A stretch of 64,000 nt of DNA, from positions 372,001 through 436,000 of the forward strand of contig NZ_CP059724.1 of the NCBI RefSeq assembly GCF_022369515.1, given 5' to 3'. The DNA is from Paenibacillus sp. 19GGS1-52. Lineage in GTDB: Bacteria; Bacillota; Bacilli; Paenibacillales; Paenibacillaceae. Both the position numbers and the translations under genes were made by a program. Under the pieces are notes generated by a model. It saw only the letters and a program-made list of their open reading frames with translations. It searched no databases and was not told the DNA's origin. Positions 1-9,082 of this stretch are shown here, piece by piece (the stretch's first letter is position 1; each line of letters opens with the position of its first letter).

Positions 1-1
1 T

Positions 2-649
2 CGATATAGTCATGATGAAACCTTGATAAATCTTATGGCGAAAAGCCTACAAAGACATTTAGACCCCAATGAAACAAGGGAAGTTTGTTTTAACATATAC
101 GGGTGTAATGAAGAAATAGTTGTGCTTGCAAAAAAACTTGGTTTTGCGACCGATATGGAAGGCTTTCAGCTACAATACGATTTTAGTAAGGAAAATAAGA
201 CGCTAGAGATGGCTCCACTTGTTGAAAAGGGATTTTCCTCAGCTATGCTTGATGATTTCATTCAACTGTTCGACAAAGCCTATTATAATTTGAAAGTTGA
301 AAATGGTTGGAACACAGAAACACCATCAAAAGATGCTTTCTTACAATCCATGCTAAGTTACGAATCAGAAGATCGGGTAAGATCTTTTTGGATTGAGGAT
401 ACTTTAATTGGGGCCTATATTATAGCAGGTGAGTTCATTCGAGATTTTGTTATACTCCCTGAATATCAGAATCGTGGGTATGGAAGTCTGATGTTGAAAA
501 ATTGTATTCATCGAATGGCGAATATAATGGGTATGAAAAAGATTTTTTTGCGTGTGGCAAAAACAAATAGCGGGGCCAAAAGATTTTACGAAAGAAATGA
601 TTTTATAGAGCAGTCTAATTTCGCTGAGCATACATTTGTTTCAAGATGA
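2..649 (+). CDS. GNAT family N-acetyltransferase (5' end outside window)
   Basis: Probable acetyl-CoA-dependent N-acetyltransferase. The reading frame is open from base 2 with no stop, so the gene very likely starts before the window; a TTG at 23 and an ATG at 35 are only internal candidates. The C-terminal half carries a GNAT core: a beta strand (DFVILPEYQ) followed by the acetyl-CoA pyrophosphate-binding loop NRGYGSLML, then a late strand/helix ending in GAKRFYERNDF, typical of motif B. The N-terminal part has a second, weaker 'AKKLGF' repeat, suggesting two tandem GNAT-like halves. Substrate cannot be predicted. Confidence 0.8.
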   Translation, partial: RYSHDETLINLMAKSLQRHLDPNETREVCFNIYGCNEEIVVLAKKLGFATDMEGFQLQYDFSKENKTLEMAPLVEKGFSSAMLDDFIQLFDKAYYNLKVENGWNTETPSKDAFLQSMLSYESEDRVRSFWIEDTLIGAYIIAGEFIRDFVILPEYQNRGYGSLMLKNCIHRMANIMGMKKIFLRVAKTNSGAKRFYERNDFIEQSNFAEHTFVSR

Positions 650-680
650 CACCTTTCAATCTGTCGAACAAATCGATATC

Positions 681-740
681 AAAGAAAGGGCCATTCCGCA
701 AAGGATGGCCCTAAAAAACTTGCCGTTACAGACTGCGCGG
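681..740. repeat. Dispersed hairpin repeat, copy A (5' half only)
   Basis: A perfect 8-bp stem (AGGGCCAT at 687-694, ATGGCCCT at 705-712) is followed by AAAAAACTTGCCGTTACAG and TGCGCGG. The same arrangement recurs at 2571, so the two are copies of one element. The 3' tail (ACCGTATCATAAGTA) is missing here and the element ends next to the 3' end of the SDR gene. The hairpin plus A/T run could also act as a terminator for either neighbour. Confidence 0.7.
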
Positions 741-746
741 GCTAAC

Positions 747-1565
747 TTATCTTATTTTAAACATTTTATAGACCAAACGGTCAAACATTCTATCGGACAA
801 GATTTTTCGCATGAACAAAGCTAATTTGGCATTGCCCGCCACATATCTTGTTTTCGGTTTTTTGGATTGAATTGCGGTTAAAACCAATCGTGCAATAACA
901 TCAGGGGAAAATTTACTACTTGGATTCTCAAATGTTTTTATAAAGGCGGCGGCCATTTTACTATAGGCTGTATTCCCTGAGGTTTTCTCCACATGCTCAA
1001 ATGCAACCCCTAACCATTCACTTTCCGTTGCTCCCGGCTGGATAATGACCACATCGATACCGAAGGGTTTGACTTCCAGACGAAGGCAATCGGAGAATCC
1101 TTCCAGGGCGTGTTTTGCAGCGTGGTACCATGCGCCGAGCGGAGTGTAGATTTTCCCGCCGGCAGATGAAGTATTGATGATTTTCCCTGATTTTTGTTTT
1201 CTCATCTGAGGGAGCACCAATTGTGTCAAACGGCTTAATCCAAAAAGGTTAACTTCGAATTGGCGCCGTGCCTCTTCCATCGGCACATCTTCGACTGCTC
1301 CGTAGGAACCGTATCCCGCATTATTGAACAAAATGTCGATTCTACCCTGTTCCTGTATGATGCGATTAACGCCATTTTTCATGGATGTTTCATCCGTGAC
1401 GTCCATTTCCATAATATGTGCGCCTTTGGATTCGATGTCCCGCATCTGCTCCACACGTCTGGAGGCCCCATAAACAATGAACCCTTCCTGTAAAAGCAAC
1501 TTTACGGTAGCTTTACCTATCCCTGCCGATGCACCAGTGACTAAAACAACACCTTGCGTATTCAA
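747..1565 (-). CDS. Short-chain dehydrogenase/reductase (SDR)
   Basis: NAD(P)-dependent oxidoreductase of the classical SDR family, about 272 residues. The Rossmann motif TGASAGIG is at the N-terminus, NNAG follows, and the catalytic Ser plus YHAAK (YxxxK) lie mid-protein; the substrate loop after PGATESEW is family-typical. The start was set at the TTG at 1565 because GAGGAGG sits 8 bases upstream; the longer ATG reading would place that ribosome site inside the gene. It is divergent from a TetR regulator with a perfect palindrome between them, so induction by the regulator's ligand is likely. Substrate unknown. Confidence 0.88.
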   Translation of the reverse strand: MNTQGVVLVTGASAGIGKATVKLLLQEGFIVYGASRRVEQMRDIESKGAHIMEMDVTDETSMKNGVNRIIQEQGRIDILFNNAGYGSYGAVEDVPMEEARRQFEVNLFGLSRLTQLVLPQMRKQKSGKIINTSSAGGKIYTPLGAWYHAAKHALEGFSDCLRLEVKPFGIDVVIIQPGATESEWLGVAFEHVEKTSGNTAYSKMAAAFIKTFENPSSKFSPDVIARLVLTAIQSKKPKTRYVAGNAKLALFMRKILSDRMFDRLVYKMFKIR

Positions 1566-1607
1566 TGCGCATTCCTCCTCGTTTCTTCTCAAACAAATAT
1601 CCCTTAT

Positions 1608-1625
1608 TGACGTGACGTCACGTCA
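1608..1625. promoter_or_regulatory. 18-bp perfect palindrome, probable TetR operator
   Basis: TGACGTGACGTCACGTCA is a perfect palindrome between the divergent SDR and TetR genes, 43 bases from the SDR start. Position and symmetry fit a TetR dimer site that controls both genes. Binding is inferred. Confidence 0.7.
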
Positions 1626-1704
1626 CTTAAGGCCATTATAGTGTACTCTTTATGGTTACGCAAGATTTTTATGCTATAATTTTTTTCGAAGGGAGACTAA
1701 ACTA

Positions 1705-2364
1705 ATGGAATTTGATCGGGTACGAAATGATACACAGCGAAAGATCAGAGTGGAGCAAATTAAAAATGCAGCTATTAAGCTCTTTGATACAGAGCAATTT
1801 CATGAAATTGATTTAGCTAAAATCGCAAAAGAAACCACGTTTACGCGTGGCAATCTATATAAGTATATTTCTTCAAAAGAAGAAATTTTTCTTCTTGTCG
1901 TTCTGGATGAATTCAAGGATTGGATTAGTGACCTTAAAAAAAACTTCACTATTGAAATGACTCATGAAATCCAGGCTTTTTCACAAAGATGGGCAGAGGT
2001 AGTGTATCGGCACCAACGGTTCCTAAAGTTAATTTCAATGCTTTTTACAATCATCGAGAGGAATGTGACTCTGGAGAAGCTTGTTAGCTTTAAAAGCCAA
2101 TTCTCCATTGAAACGGTTGATTTAAATCATGTAATTAAATACGTTTTCCCTGTATGGGATGATAAAACGATCGATAAATTTTTTCGGGTGCAAACGCACT
2201 ATTTAATTGGATTATTTCCGTATACATCACCAACACCGATCCAAAAAGAGGCCATGGAGCAGTTGGACATAAATTATAAATCTCTTGATTTCATTAACGA
2301 GTTTTCTGAGTTCATTTCCTTTACGGTGAGTTATTTAAATCATAATCTGAAGGTAAACAAATAA
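1705..2364 (+). CDS. TetR/AcrR family transcriptional regulator
   Basis: 219 residues. The N-terminal TetR helix-turn-helix spans about residues 15-60: the IDLAKIAKETTFTRGNLYKYISSKEEIF segment (IAKET..TRGNLYKY) is the canonical recognition-helix region. The C-terminal ligand domain is helical with no recognised signature. GAAGGGAG lies upstream of the ATG. The gene is divergent from the SDR gene with an 18-bp palindrome between them, so it most likely represses itself and the SDR. Inducer unknown. Confidence 0.88.
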   Translation: MEFDRVRNDTQRKIRVEQIKNAAIKLFDTEQFHEIDLAKIAKETTFTRGNLYKYISSKEEIFLLVVLDEFKDWISDLKKNFTIEMTHEIQAFSQRWAEVVYRHQRFLKLISMLFTIIERNVTLEKLVSFKSQFSIETVDLNHVIKYVFPVWDDKTIDKFFRVQTHYLIGLFPYTSPTPIQKEAMEQLDINYKSLDFINEFSEFISFTVSYLNHNLKVNK

Positions 2365-2979
2365 GTGCAGTACCCGTATAGTAGCAAGCTGCCGATTCAC
2401 AGCATCTCAGGAGGCGAAGAGTGCGGAAGCGAGTGGAATGGACCCGGAAATCGCTGGGCCTGTTCACCGGGCTTTCGCCTTACCGTCTATCTCTCGTACA
2501 GCAAGGTGAGATCTGGATACCAGTAAAGAAAAAGTAATGATTGTCTTAAGGATACGATAGTTGAACAAAGCGAAAGGGCCATCCCGCAAAGGATGGCCTT
2601 AAAACTTGCCGTTACAGACAGCGCGAGGAACCGTATCACAAGTAGGGCGAAGTTTTTGTGGGTTTTCTCTTGGTTGGTCCTTAAACAGCTTCGGAATCTA
2701 TCGGGTATATCTTTCCTTACCTCGGGAATAAAAACTTGTTAGCGTCGTTATTTTGGGCTTGTTTGGGTTTGTTATAAGGGAGTGCTACCAAGTGAGTGAA
2801 TCATTTTGAATTATTGGACCAGGGAGAAGGCATTAAACTATAATAAAAGCGACGACAGAGATATTGTTTCGCATGTCGAAATTCAGTAACGATGGCAACT
2901 GATATGTAAAGATTTCAGTTGGGAGTATAGCAAAAAAAGATTAAGCTGATAGATCGATTGCTGAGAAAGAGGTTATCGA
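2365..2979. other. Gene-free stretch with repeat copy B
   Basis: About 615 bases without a convincing gene. Short open frames at 2420-2535 have no ribosome site and no recognisable domain. The only clear structure is the dispersed repeat at 2571-2655. The region ends in the leader of the next regulator. Confidence 0.6.
2571..2655. repeat. Dispersed hairpin repeat, copy B (full length)
   Basis: Full copy. The stem is GGCCATCC (2577-2584) with GGATGGCC (2591-2598), then TTAAAACTTGCCGTTACAG, then the tail GAGGAACCGTATCACAAGTAGGGCGAA. The first 60 bases are close to identical to copy A at 681-740. The tail matches copies at 5445, 8852, 17081, 44440 and 44850. Confidence 0.75.
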
Positions 2980-3813
2980 ATGTCTTTAGAAAATGAAAAA
3001 ATCAAAATACTCGGAGACTTTTTAAGATCCCGCCGTGAGCGGATTAAACCGGATCATGTTGAGATGGTCGGCCGCTTTGGAAGAAGAAGAACGCCGGGAT
3101 TACGCAGAGAAGAGGTTGCTCATCTCGCGGGAGTAAGCATCACATGGTATACCTGGCTGGAACAAGGCAGAGTCATCACCACCTCAAGAGAAGTAATTGA
3201 GAGTATAGGAAAAGCCTTGCAGTTGTCTTCAGAAGAACATCTTCATTTGCTTCGCTTGGCAAATTACGGCGGTGATGGGGACTCTTCCCCTCACAGTGAG
3301 GAAATAAATATAGGGCTTCAGAACATTATCGATCAATTGCACTATCCTGCGATCATCGCAAACCTTCGAACTGAAGTGTTGGCCTACAACCGGATGGCTT
3401 CAGAAATCATTGTGGATTTCCATGCGATTCCTGCTGAGAATCGTGTGATGGCACGCTTGATATTTACCCACCCAAACCTCCGCAACCAGTTGGCGAATTG
3501 GAAGGAATTTGCCGATTTCACCTTAGGGGTATTTCGTTCGTATTTTGACCAAAAAGTAAACGATCCTTGGAATGAGGAATTCGTGCGGCAAATGTGCAAG
3601 GAAAGCGAGGAATTCATGACGTTATGGCGTTTGCACGATGTGCAGCAGAAGAAAGCCATACTTTACACGTTTGACCATCCCACCGCAGGGCGATTATTCT
3701 TTCAATTGAACACCTTTTCTCATATTAACGGCAATCAAAATCTACACTGCTGTGTATTTACTCCCGTCGCGGGTACCGATACTGAGCAAAAACTGGCGGA
3801 TATTCAGAAATAA
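2980..3813 (+). CDS. XRE-type HTH regulator with MmyB-like ligand domain
   Basis: 277 residues. The N-terminal Cro/C1-type HTH (about residues 10-75) contains the family signature RRTPGLRREEVAHLAGVS and WYTWLEQGR. The C-terminal part (about 105-265) matches the MmyB-type ligand-binding domain, with the AYNRMA and NRVMARLIF..P segments. Such proteins usually control a neighbouring oxidoreductase, often in response to a fatty-acid-like ligand; the MDR gene 95 bases downstream is the obvious candidate target. AGAGG lies 7 bases before the ATG. Confidence 0.87.
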   Translation: MSLENEKIKILGDFLRSRRERIKPDHVEMVGRFGRRRTPGLRREEVAHLAGVSITWYTWLEQGRVITTSREVIESIGKALQLSSEEHLHLLRLANYGGDGDSSPHSEEINIGLQNIIDQLHYPAIIANLRTEVLAYNRMASEIIVDFHAIPAENRVMARLIFTHPNLRNQLANWKEFADFTLGVFRSYFDQKVNDPWNEEFVRQMCKESEEFMTLWRLHDVQQKKAILYTFDHPTAGRLFFQLNTFSHINGNQNLHCCVFTPVAGTDTEQKLADIQK

Positions 3814-3908
3814 GCCTGTTAGTCTGGATACCTGTATAACTGCAAACAGGTTACCTTCTTGGGCATCAATTATAATGGACCTATACCAAATATAGGAGGT
3901 TATCGAAA

Positions 3909-4898
3909 TTGAAAGCTATAATAATTGATCAACCCGGAGGACCTGAAAGTTTGAAACTTCATGAAAAGCCTGATCTGCAACCAGTACCCGGTATGCTGAC
4001 CATTGATGTCGCTTATGCCGGTGTAGGTTATTTCGAAGTGTTACTGAGCCGCGGTGATTTCATTTCCGCTTTTCCGATGCCGCTTACTCCTGGCTTGGAA
4101 GTGTCAGGGTATGTACGTGCCATGGGGGAAGGAGTAGAGGGCTTCTACGTTGGACAACCCGTTGCCTCGATGACACTGCATGATCTTAACGGCTTTGCAT
4201 CAATGGCGAATGTGCGGCCGGATCTAACGGTTCCGTTGGATCAATTAGGAGCCGACCTCGACTTAGCGACAGCGGCAGCCTCCATTGTAAATCTGACGAC
4301 CGCTTACCTCGCCATAAAAGATGTAAATAGAATGAGAACGGGAGATAATGTACTTGTTCATGCAGCGGTTGGTGGGCTAGGCAGCTATCTGGGGCAAATG
4401 GCGAAACGTCTGGGGGCAGGAAAGGTATTCGGAACAGTCGGAAGTGCCGAGAAAGTGAAGTTGGCAGCATCCCTAGGATACGACGAATTATTTCTCCGAA
4501 CCGATTTTATAGAGCAAACCCTTCGGGCAACCGGAAAAAAAGGCGTTCATGCCGTCTTTGACCCTGTCGGGGGAAATATGCGCAAACAAAGTTTAGAGGT
4601 ACTTCGTCCTTTGGGGCAATTGGTTGTAGTGGGAAATGCAAGCGGTGAAGAGGATGTCATGCATTCTTTTAATCAAATATGGTTTTCCAATAATCAGTAC
4701 GCAGGCTTTACATTAGGTGGATATAGCGACAGTAATCCTGTGGAGACCGGAATAGCGGCGCGAGAAGCATTAAGTATGCTGGCAAGAAAAGAGATACATG
4801 CGGAGATTCAAGGGGTGTATCCTCTGGAAAATGCTGCAGAAGCACTTACTCTCTTGGAAAAGAGAAACACAGTCGGAAAGCTAGTTTTGAAAATGTAA
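3909..4898 (+). CDS. Zinc-independent medium-chain dehydrogenase (quinone-oxidoreductase-like)
   Basis: 329 residues, MDR superfamily, NADPH:quinone oxidoreductase/enoyl-reductase type. A GroES-like N-terminal domain (PLTPGLEVSGYV) is followed by a Rossmann domain with VLVHAAVGGLGSYLGQMAKRLGA (the A..GGVG-type cofactor loop; here AAVGGLGS). No zinc cysteine/histidine set is visible. The start is TTG at 3909, with AGGAGG 9 bases upstream. It follows the MmyB-type regulator in the same direction and is probably controlled by it. A hairpin at 5010 probably ends the transcript. Confidence 0.87.
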   Translation: MKAIIIDQPGGPESLKLHEKPDLQPVPGMLTIDVAYAGVGYFEVLLSRGDFISAFPMPLTPGLEVSGYVRAMGEGVEGFYVGQPVASMTLHDLNGFASMANVRPDLTVPLDQLGADLDLATAAASIVNLTTAYLAIKDVNRMRTGDNVLVHAAVGGLGSYLGQMAKRLGAGKVFGTVGSAEKVKLAASLGYDELFLRTDFIEQTLRATGKKGVHAVFDPVGGNMRKQSLEVLRPLGQLVVVGNASGEEDVMHSFNQIWFSNNQYAGFTLGGYSDSNPVETGIAAREALSMLARKEIHAEIQGVYPLENAAEALTLLEKRNTVGKLVLKM

Positions 4899-5009
4899 GC
4901 CTGAAGCTTTTACTTGATTTCAGCATAAGGGCTTTGACATAGGGCTATGAGATTCAAAGTTCCCAGGGGATGGTGAAATATGGATTGCTACACTATGGGT
5001 CCCCACAGC

Positions 5010-5050
5010 AGAAAGTCCCATCGGCTCGAACGGATGGGGCTTTCTTTTCT
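5010..5050 (+). terminator. Rho-independent terminator after the MDR gene
   Basis: AGAAAGTCCCATC pairs with GATGGGGCTTTCT (one bulge), followed by TTTCT. It lies about 110 bases past the MDR stop and is the first strong hairpin in that direction. Confidence 0.6.
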
Positions 5051-5398
5051 CATCAAAAATATCTCGATCTTGTCGACCTGGTGCTTTTCGTCTGGATACT
5101 GAGATGCAGTGGCGTCAGCTTGCGTCTCCTTTTCGTTGTGGATGTCCCAAGCGCGGTGAACCATATTACAAGTAAAGCCAATTTTTTGGTGAGAAGCCTT
5201 ATAGTACATGGGAAAAGGCTACTGTGAAAGTTCATATGCCATGAATAATATTTCTCGGTGAGAGGGCTCCAATATATATCGACCATCTTCTTCCCAACTA
5301 ATGATCGTATTGTTGATTCAACATAGCTAGTAGTGTAGACTTTTTATTGCGGACAACTGAGCTTTCGTAAACACCAATTAAACCCTGTACCAAACAAT

Positions 5399-5475
5399 GA
5401 AGGGCACCCAAAAGGGTGCCTTTAAATTTCGCTCTGTAGATGTTACGGTGAACCGTATCATAAGTAACGGCGAAA
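5399..5475. repeat. Dispersed hairpin repeat, copy C (full length)
   Basis: Stem GGCACCC (5403-5409) with GGGTGCC (5414-5420), then TTTAAATTTCGCTCTGTAG, then TTACGGTGAACCGTATCATAAGTAACGGCGAA. The stem sequence differs from copies A and B but pairing is kept, and the tail is nearly identical. Confidence 0.75.
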
Positions 5476-5811
5476 AAATTGTAAATTGGTTGGATATGGG
5501 GAAAATACAACCTTTGAAATCAAAGTCTAGCAACTGAAGTGCCTCAGCTTGACCTGGAGCCCCTGGCGAATCTAGAAAAACATGTGAGATGGGCGATGTA
5601 TCGACACCTGACCCTATTCACACCCCACCTTACCCCACACTTTAACAAGCCACACAAAGGAGAATGTCCATCGTAGGTGTTCTCTTTTTCATTACGCATG
5701 ATATTCTATTGCCTCTCTTAGTAAGCCCGCGTCACTTCCTCCATGCGCTGGGTCACAGCATCATGCTGCTCCATCGGGATAAACTCAAGGATAGCTATGG
5801 TGATGCAGCTC

Positions 5812-5850
5812 CATGTTACGGAGAACGTATCACAAGTACTACAAATTTTT
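5812..5850. repeat. Dispersed repeat, copy D (3' tail only)
   Basis: CATGTTACGGAGAACGTATCACAAGTA matches the tail of the family, without the stem-loop. It ends 30 bases before the start of the U32 gene, so it sits in that gene's promoter or leader. Confidence 0.6.
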
Positions 5851-5879
5851 TTTAATTTATGGATCATAAGGAGGAAAAA

Positions 5880-8123
5880 ATGACTGAATTATTAGCTCCA
5901 GCAGGAAATATGGAGGCTTTGAAAGCTGCAATTACTAATGGTTGTGATGCAATATACTTGGGAATGCAAAAATTTGGTGCACGTGCATACTCATCTAATT
6001 TTGATTTAGAATCGTTAAAAGAGGCTGTTACGTATGCGCACCTGAGGGACGTTAAACTCTATGTTACAATGAATACCATCGTTTTTGAAAATGAAGTTGA
6101 AGAGATGAAAGAGCAGATACATGAATTAAATAAAATCGGTGTTGATGGCATTATCGTCCAGGACCTGACTGCTTTCGATTATATCGTTAAAAACTTTCTT
6201 GATATGGAAGCACATTGTTCAACTCAAATGGGAATAGACGATTTAGACGGAACTTTATTATTTAAAGAACTTGGTGCTAAAAGAGTTGTTCTGTCCCGTG
6301 AGGTTGAGATTGAAAAAGTAAAAGAGATCAAAAAAATTGCTGAGATACCTTTAGAAATTTTCGTTCACGGTGCTTTATGTGTATCTTATTCGGGAAACTG
6401 TCTAATGTCAGGATTACTCGGCTATAGATGCGCAAATCGCGGAAGATGTGTGGGTTCATGCCGTAAGGATTATGAGCTAATGGATAAAACAACAGATACA
6501 TCTTTAGGGAACAGCTATATTCTATCTACTAAGGACTTAAACACAATCGATTACATCCATGATTTAAAAGAAATCGATTCTTTAAAAATCGAAGGCCGAA
6601 TGAAAGTGCCTACGTATGTTGCTAATGTTGTATCCAAATATCGCATGGCCTTAGATCATAAAATAACCGAAGAAGATAAAGAAAATCTGAAGAAAACATT
6701 CAATCGAACATTTACTAAAGGATATTTGTTTCACGAAGATAAGAAAGATATTACAAACATCTTAAGACCTAATCACTTTGGTTATGAAATTGGAACAATC
6801 AGCAAGATTATTAAAGATACGTATGAAATAACACTTACACGTCCTTTAAATCAGAACGATACCATTCGAATAAGTCACAACAATGAAGATGTTAATTTAA
6901 CTGTTGTAAAACTGTACGATAATGAGGGCGAATTAATCAACAAAGCAGAAGATGTCTGCTATTTCAAAATCAAAGAAAAGATGTCTGAGGGAGATTTAGT
7001 ATATAAAACGAAGGATTATTTCTATAACAAAGAATTAGAATCATCACTGGAAAAAGAATTTAAGCGGTTTAACCTCGATATTAGAGTATATGCATGTCCT
7101 GATTCAAAGCTTTTCATAGATGCGGAGGGCTTAGGCTTTAATTATTCATATGAAAGCGAGGAAATACTAGGCGAAGCCATTAATAATCCAACAACGAAGG
7201 ACCAGGTAATCAAGCAATTTTCAAGATTAAATGATACGATATTCGAACTTAATCACGTTGAGTTTGAGGAAAACAATGCATTTATTCCAGCTAAACTGTT
7301 AAATGCAGCAAGAAGAGAGATTGTCCTGGGCTTATATGACTTAAAGCTTAACAGCCAGAAGAAAAGAACCAAGGCTTTGGAAGCAAAAGAAAAAATAAGC
7401 TTTGCCCCTGTAAAACCATACCTTACGGCCTCTGTAACGACTAAGGAGCAGTATGATGCTTGCGTGAGCTGTGGAATTAAGGAAATCTATTTTAAAAACG
7501 TTGTTAGAAGAAATCAGATTGATTATAAGGAAAAAGAAGGGCAGTTACTAATCGGAGGATATGGTGGAATTTATCACTACAGAGAAACGAATCCGTTTGT
7601 TACGGACTATTCTCTAAATGTTGTTAATGCTACTAGTTGCTATGAATTATATAAATTAGGTGCACAACGAGTCACTTTATCTTATGAATTGAATAAGAGC
7701 CAAATTGAAGATTTAATGAATGCCTATTATGAAGAAAATGACGGCTATCCTGCACTGGAAATGATTGTATATGGTAAGGTTCCTTTGATGTTTACAAAAT
7801 ATTGTCCGATGAAAAAAATGAATCAATGCAGAATTTGCAAAACGAAGAGCTATGAGTTAAAAGATGAGCACGGAACGTTCCCTATCATTTCCCATAATGA
7901 TTGTACAACGACTCTCCTTAATGGGAAGACACTTAATCTTTTAGATGAGCTACCAAACATCAAAGGAATCGAGGCGCTCCGATTAAACTTCACAGTTGAA
8001 TCAAAAGAGCAGGTTGTGAAAGTCATTAATATGGCGTCAGGTAAATTAAATGGCTCAATGAATAATGCTGTCTTTAATCAGGAAACAGACACAAGAGGAC
8101 ATTTTAATAAAGAGATTGTGTAG
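5880..8123 (+). CDS. U32 family peptidase-like protein (RlhA/YhbU type)
   Basis: 747 residues, long form of the U32 family, like E. coli RlhA, which hydroxylates a 23S rRNA cytidine with prephenate and an iron-sulfur cofactor. The N-terminus MTELLAPAGNMEALKAA is the family hallmark. The segment GNCLMSGLLGYRCANRGRC..SCRKDY (about residues 168-198) holds the Cys cluster. A second Cys set (CPMKKMNQCRICKTK) is near residue 650. AAGGAGG sits just before the ATG at 5880, so the upstream in-frame ATG at 5859 is not used. The gene is clearly more AT-rich than its neighbours and is flanked by repeat pieces, suggesting acquisition. RNA hydroxylation is inference from the family. Confidence 0.85.
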   Translation: MTELLAPAGNMEALKAAITNGCDAIYLGMQKFGARAYSSNFDLESLKEAVTYAHLRDVKLYVTMNTIVFENEVEEMKEQIHELNKIGVDGIIVQDLTAFDYIVKNFLDMEAHCSTQMGIDDLDGTLLFKELGAKRVVLSREVEIEKVKEIKKIAEIPLEIFVHGALCVSYSGNCLMSGLLGYRCANRGRCVGSCRKDYELMDKTTDTSLGNSYILSTKDLNTIDYIHDLKEIDSLKIEGRMKVPTYVANVVSKYRMALDHKITEEDKENLKKTFNRTFTKGYLFHEDKKDITNILRPNHFGYEIGTISKIIKDTYEITLTRPLNQNDTIRISHNNEDVNLTVVKLYDNEGELINKAEDVCYFKIKEKMSEGDLVYKTKDYFYNKELESSLEKEFKRFNLDIRVYACPDSKLFIDAEGLGFNYSYESEEILGEAINNPTTKDQVIKQFSRLNDTIFELNHVEFEENNAFIPAKLLNAARREIVLGLYDLKLNSQKKRTKALEAKEKISFAPVKPYLTASVTTKEQYDACVSCGIKEIYFKNVVRRNQIDYKEKEGQLLIGGYGGIYHYRETNPFVTDYSLNVVNATSCYELYKLGAQRVTLSYELNKSQIEDLMNAYYEENDGYPALEMIVYGKVPLMFTKYCPMKKMNQCRICKTKSYELKDEHGTFPIISHNDCTTTLLNGKTLNLLDELPNIKGIEALRLNFTVESKEQVVKVINMASGKLNGSMNNAVFNQETDTRGHFNKEIV

Positions 8124-8261
8124 GTAGCCAAAGGGATGGTTCTGGCGAAGAGTATTTCTTTGATGGATTTGAAAGATTAATCGTGGAAATGATTTTCGTA
8201 TTGCTGACCAGTATATCGCTGTCTTTCTTGCTAATCGTTCAGCTTAACATAAAAGAACAAG

Positions 8262-8302
8262 AAAGAGCCGTCCAGTACTGGGCGGCTCTAAAACTTGCCC
8301 CC
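8262..8302. repeat. Dispersed hairpin repeat, copy E (5' half); likely terminator of the U32 gene
   Basis: AGAGCCGTCC (8264-8273) pairs with GGGCGGCTCT (8280-8289), followed by AAAACTTGCC, as in copies A and B. The tail is absent and replaced by a C-rich run. It is the first hairpin after the U32 stop. Confidence 0.65.
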
Positions 8303-8533
8303 TCCCCGTTAACGATATAATTCAGCTCGCCGACAAATACCACAATCTCCAGTCCAGGATTAAAATCCTTATGTATCAGCAGCAAAAGATCAATTAACGA
8401 TATCTACTATTCTTTTGCATTTAAACCACTTAATCCTGGTCCATTCTATAGAAGGATACCAACGAAATGTAACTCGTAATCGGTATTTTAGTGGGTTATG
8501 GTTAAGCGAACAGCAAATCGAAAGGAGAGTATT

Positions 8534-8803
8534 ATGGAAAAACCACCGTTTATTTTTATTGGAAACCACTTTGCATTAGATTTTGTGAATACACGGAAAA
8601 ATGTGAAGGGGATACGAACGGAACTGCTAAATAATTTTGAAAGTCTTGTGCTATGGCTTCAAGAAACGGATAGACTGGCCCTGCTTGAGGGAGACCCTTT
8701 ATCTCTTTCACAGCATGATCAAGAAAAAATCCTTAATAAAATATTGGCGAATGCTCCCCCGGCCAATGAGCTACACCTAACCGGAGCACCTTTTCAGACA
8801 TGA
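8534..8803 (+). pseudogene. Truncated CGNR zinc-finger regulator (ABATE domain only)
   Basis: 89 residues from the ATG at 8534, which has AAAGGAG 8 bases upstream. FIFIGNHFALDFVNT followed by a Leu/Trp-rich helix is the N-terminal ABATE domain of CGNR-type regulators. Full proteins are roughly 180-200 residues and end in a CGNR zinc finger; neither the end of the ABATE domain nor the zinc finger is present. The frame stops at 8803, exactly where repeat copy F begins, so the 3' part was probably lost when the repeat arrived or in a deletion at its edge. A functional short protein is possible but less likely. Confidence 0.7.
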
Positions 8804-8880
8804 GGCACCCATTGATGGGTGCCTCTAAATTTAGCCGTTATATCATGCAAGGTGAACCGTATTATAAATAAGGTGTCGCC
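8801..8880. repeat. Dispersed hairpin repeat, copy F (full length)
   Basis: GAGGCACCCAT (8802-8812) with ATGGGTGCCTC (8815-8825), then TAAATTTAGCCGTTATA, then GGTGAACCGTATTATAAATA and GGTGTCGCC. The element starts at the stop of the truncated regulator gene. Confidence 0.75.
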
Positions 8881-9082
8881 GAGGTGAAGCGGGAAATGTA
8901 GATGAAATGTGCATCTTGTAACAGTGATGAATACTTAATTTAAATTAAACTCAGGGGCCTCCATCATAAGGCATGAGTCAAAGTTACCCCTGCCACACAA
9001 GCTATACAATGGGCAGCTTCTACAGTCGATAATATCAAGAGAGGCTATTTTTACACTGCATGCAACTAAGGGAGCACAGCTT

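Larger units (their letters stand above)
5051..5879. other. Gene-free stretch carrying repeat copies C and D
   Basis: About 830 bases with no convincing coding region; the few open frames lack ribosome sites and domains. It holds repeat copies at 5399-5475 and 5812-5850 and a weak hairpin (GAGAA/TTCTC then T-run) near 5660-5689. The composition is mixed, as expected of decayed intergenic DNA. Confidence 0.55.

Noticed and set aside
2420-2535. Open frame reading RKRVEWTRKSLGLFTGLSPY
   Set aside because: No start with a ribosome site and no known family; other frames over the same bases are equally open.
4970-5227. Short open frames between the MDR gene and repeat C
   Set aside because: No ribosome site or domain, and they overlap a terminator hairpin.
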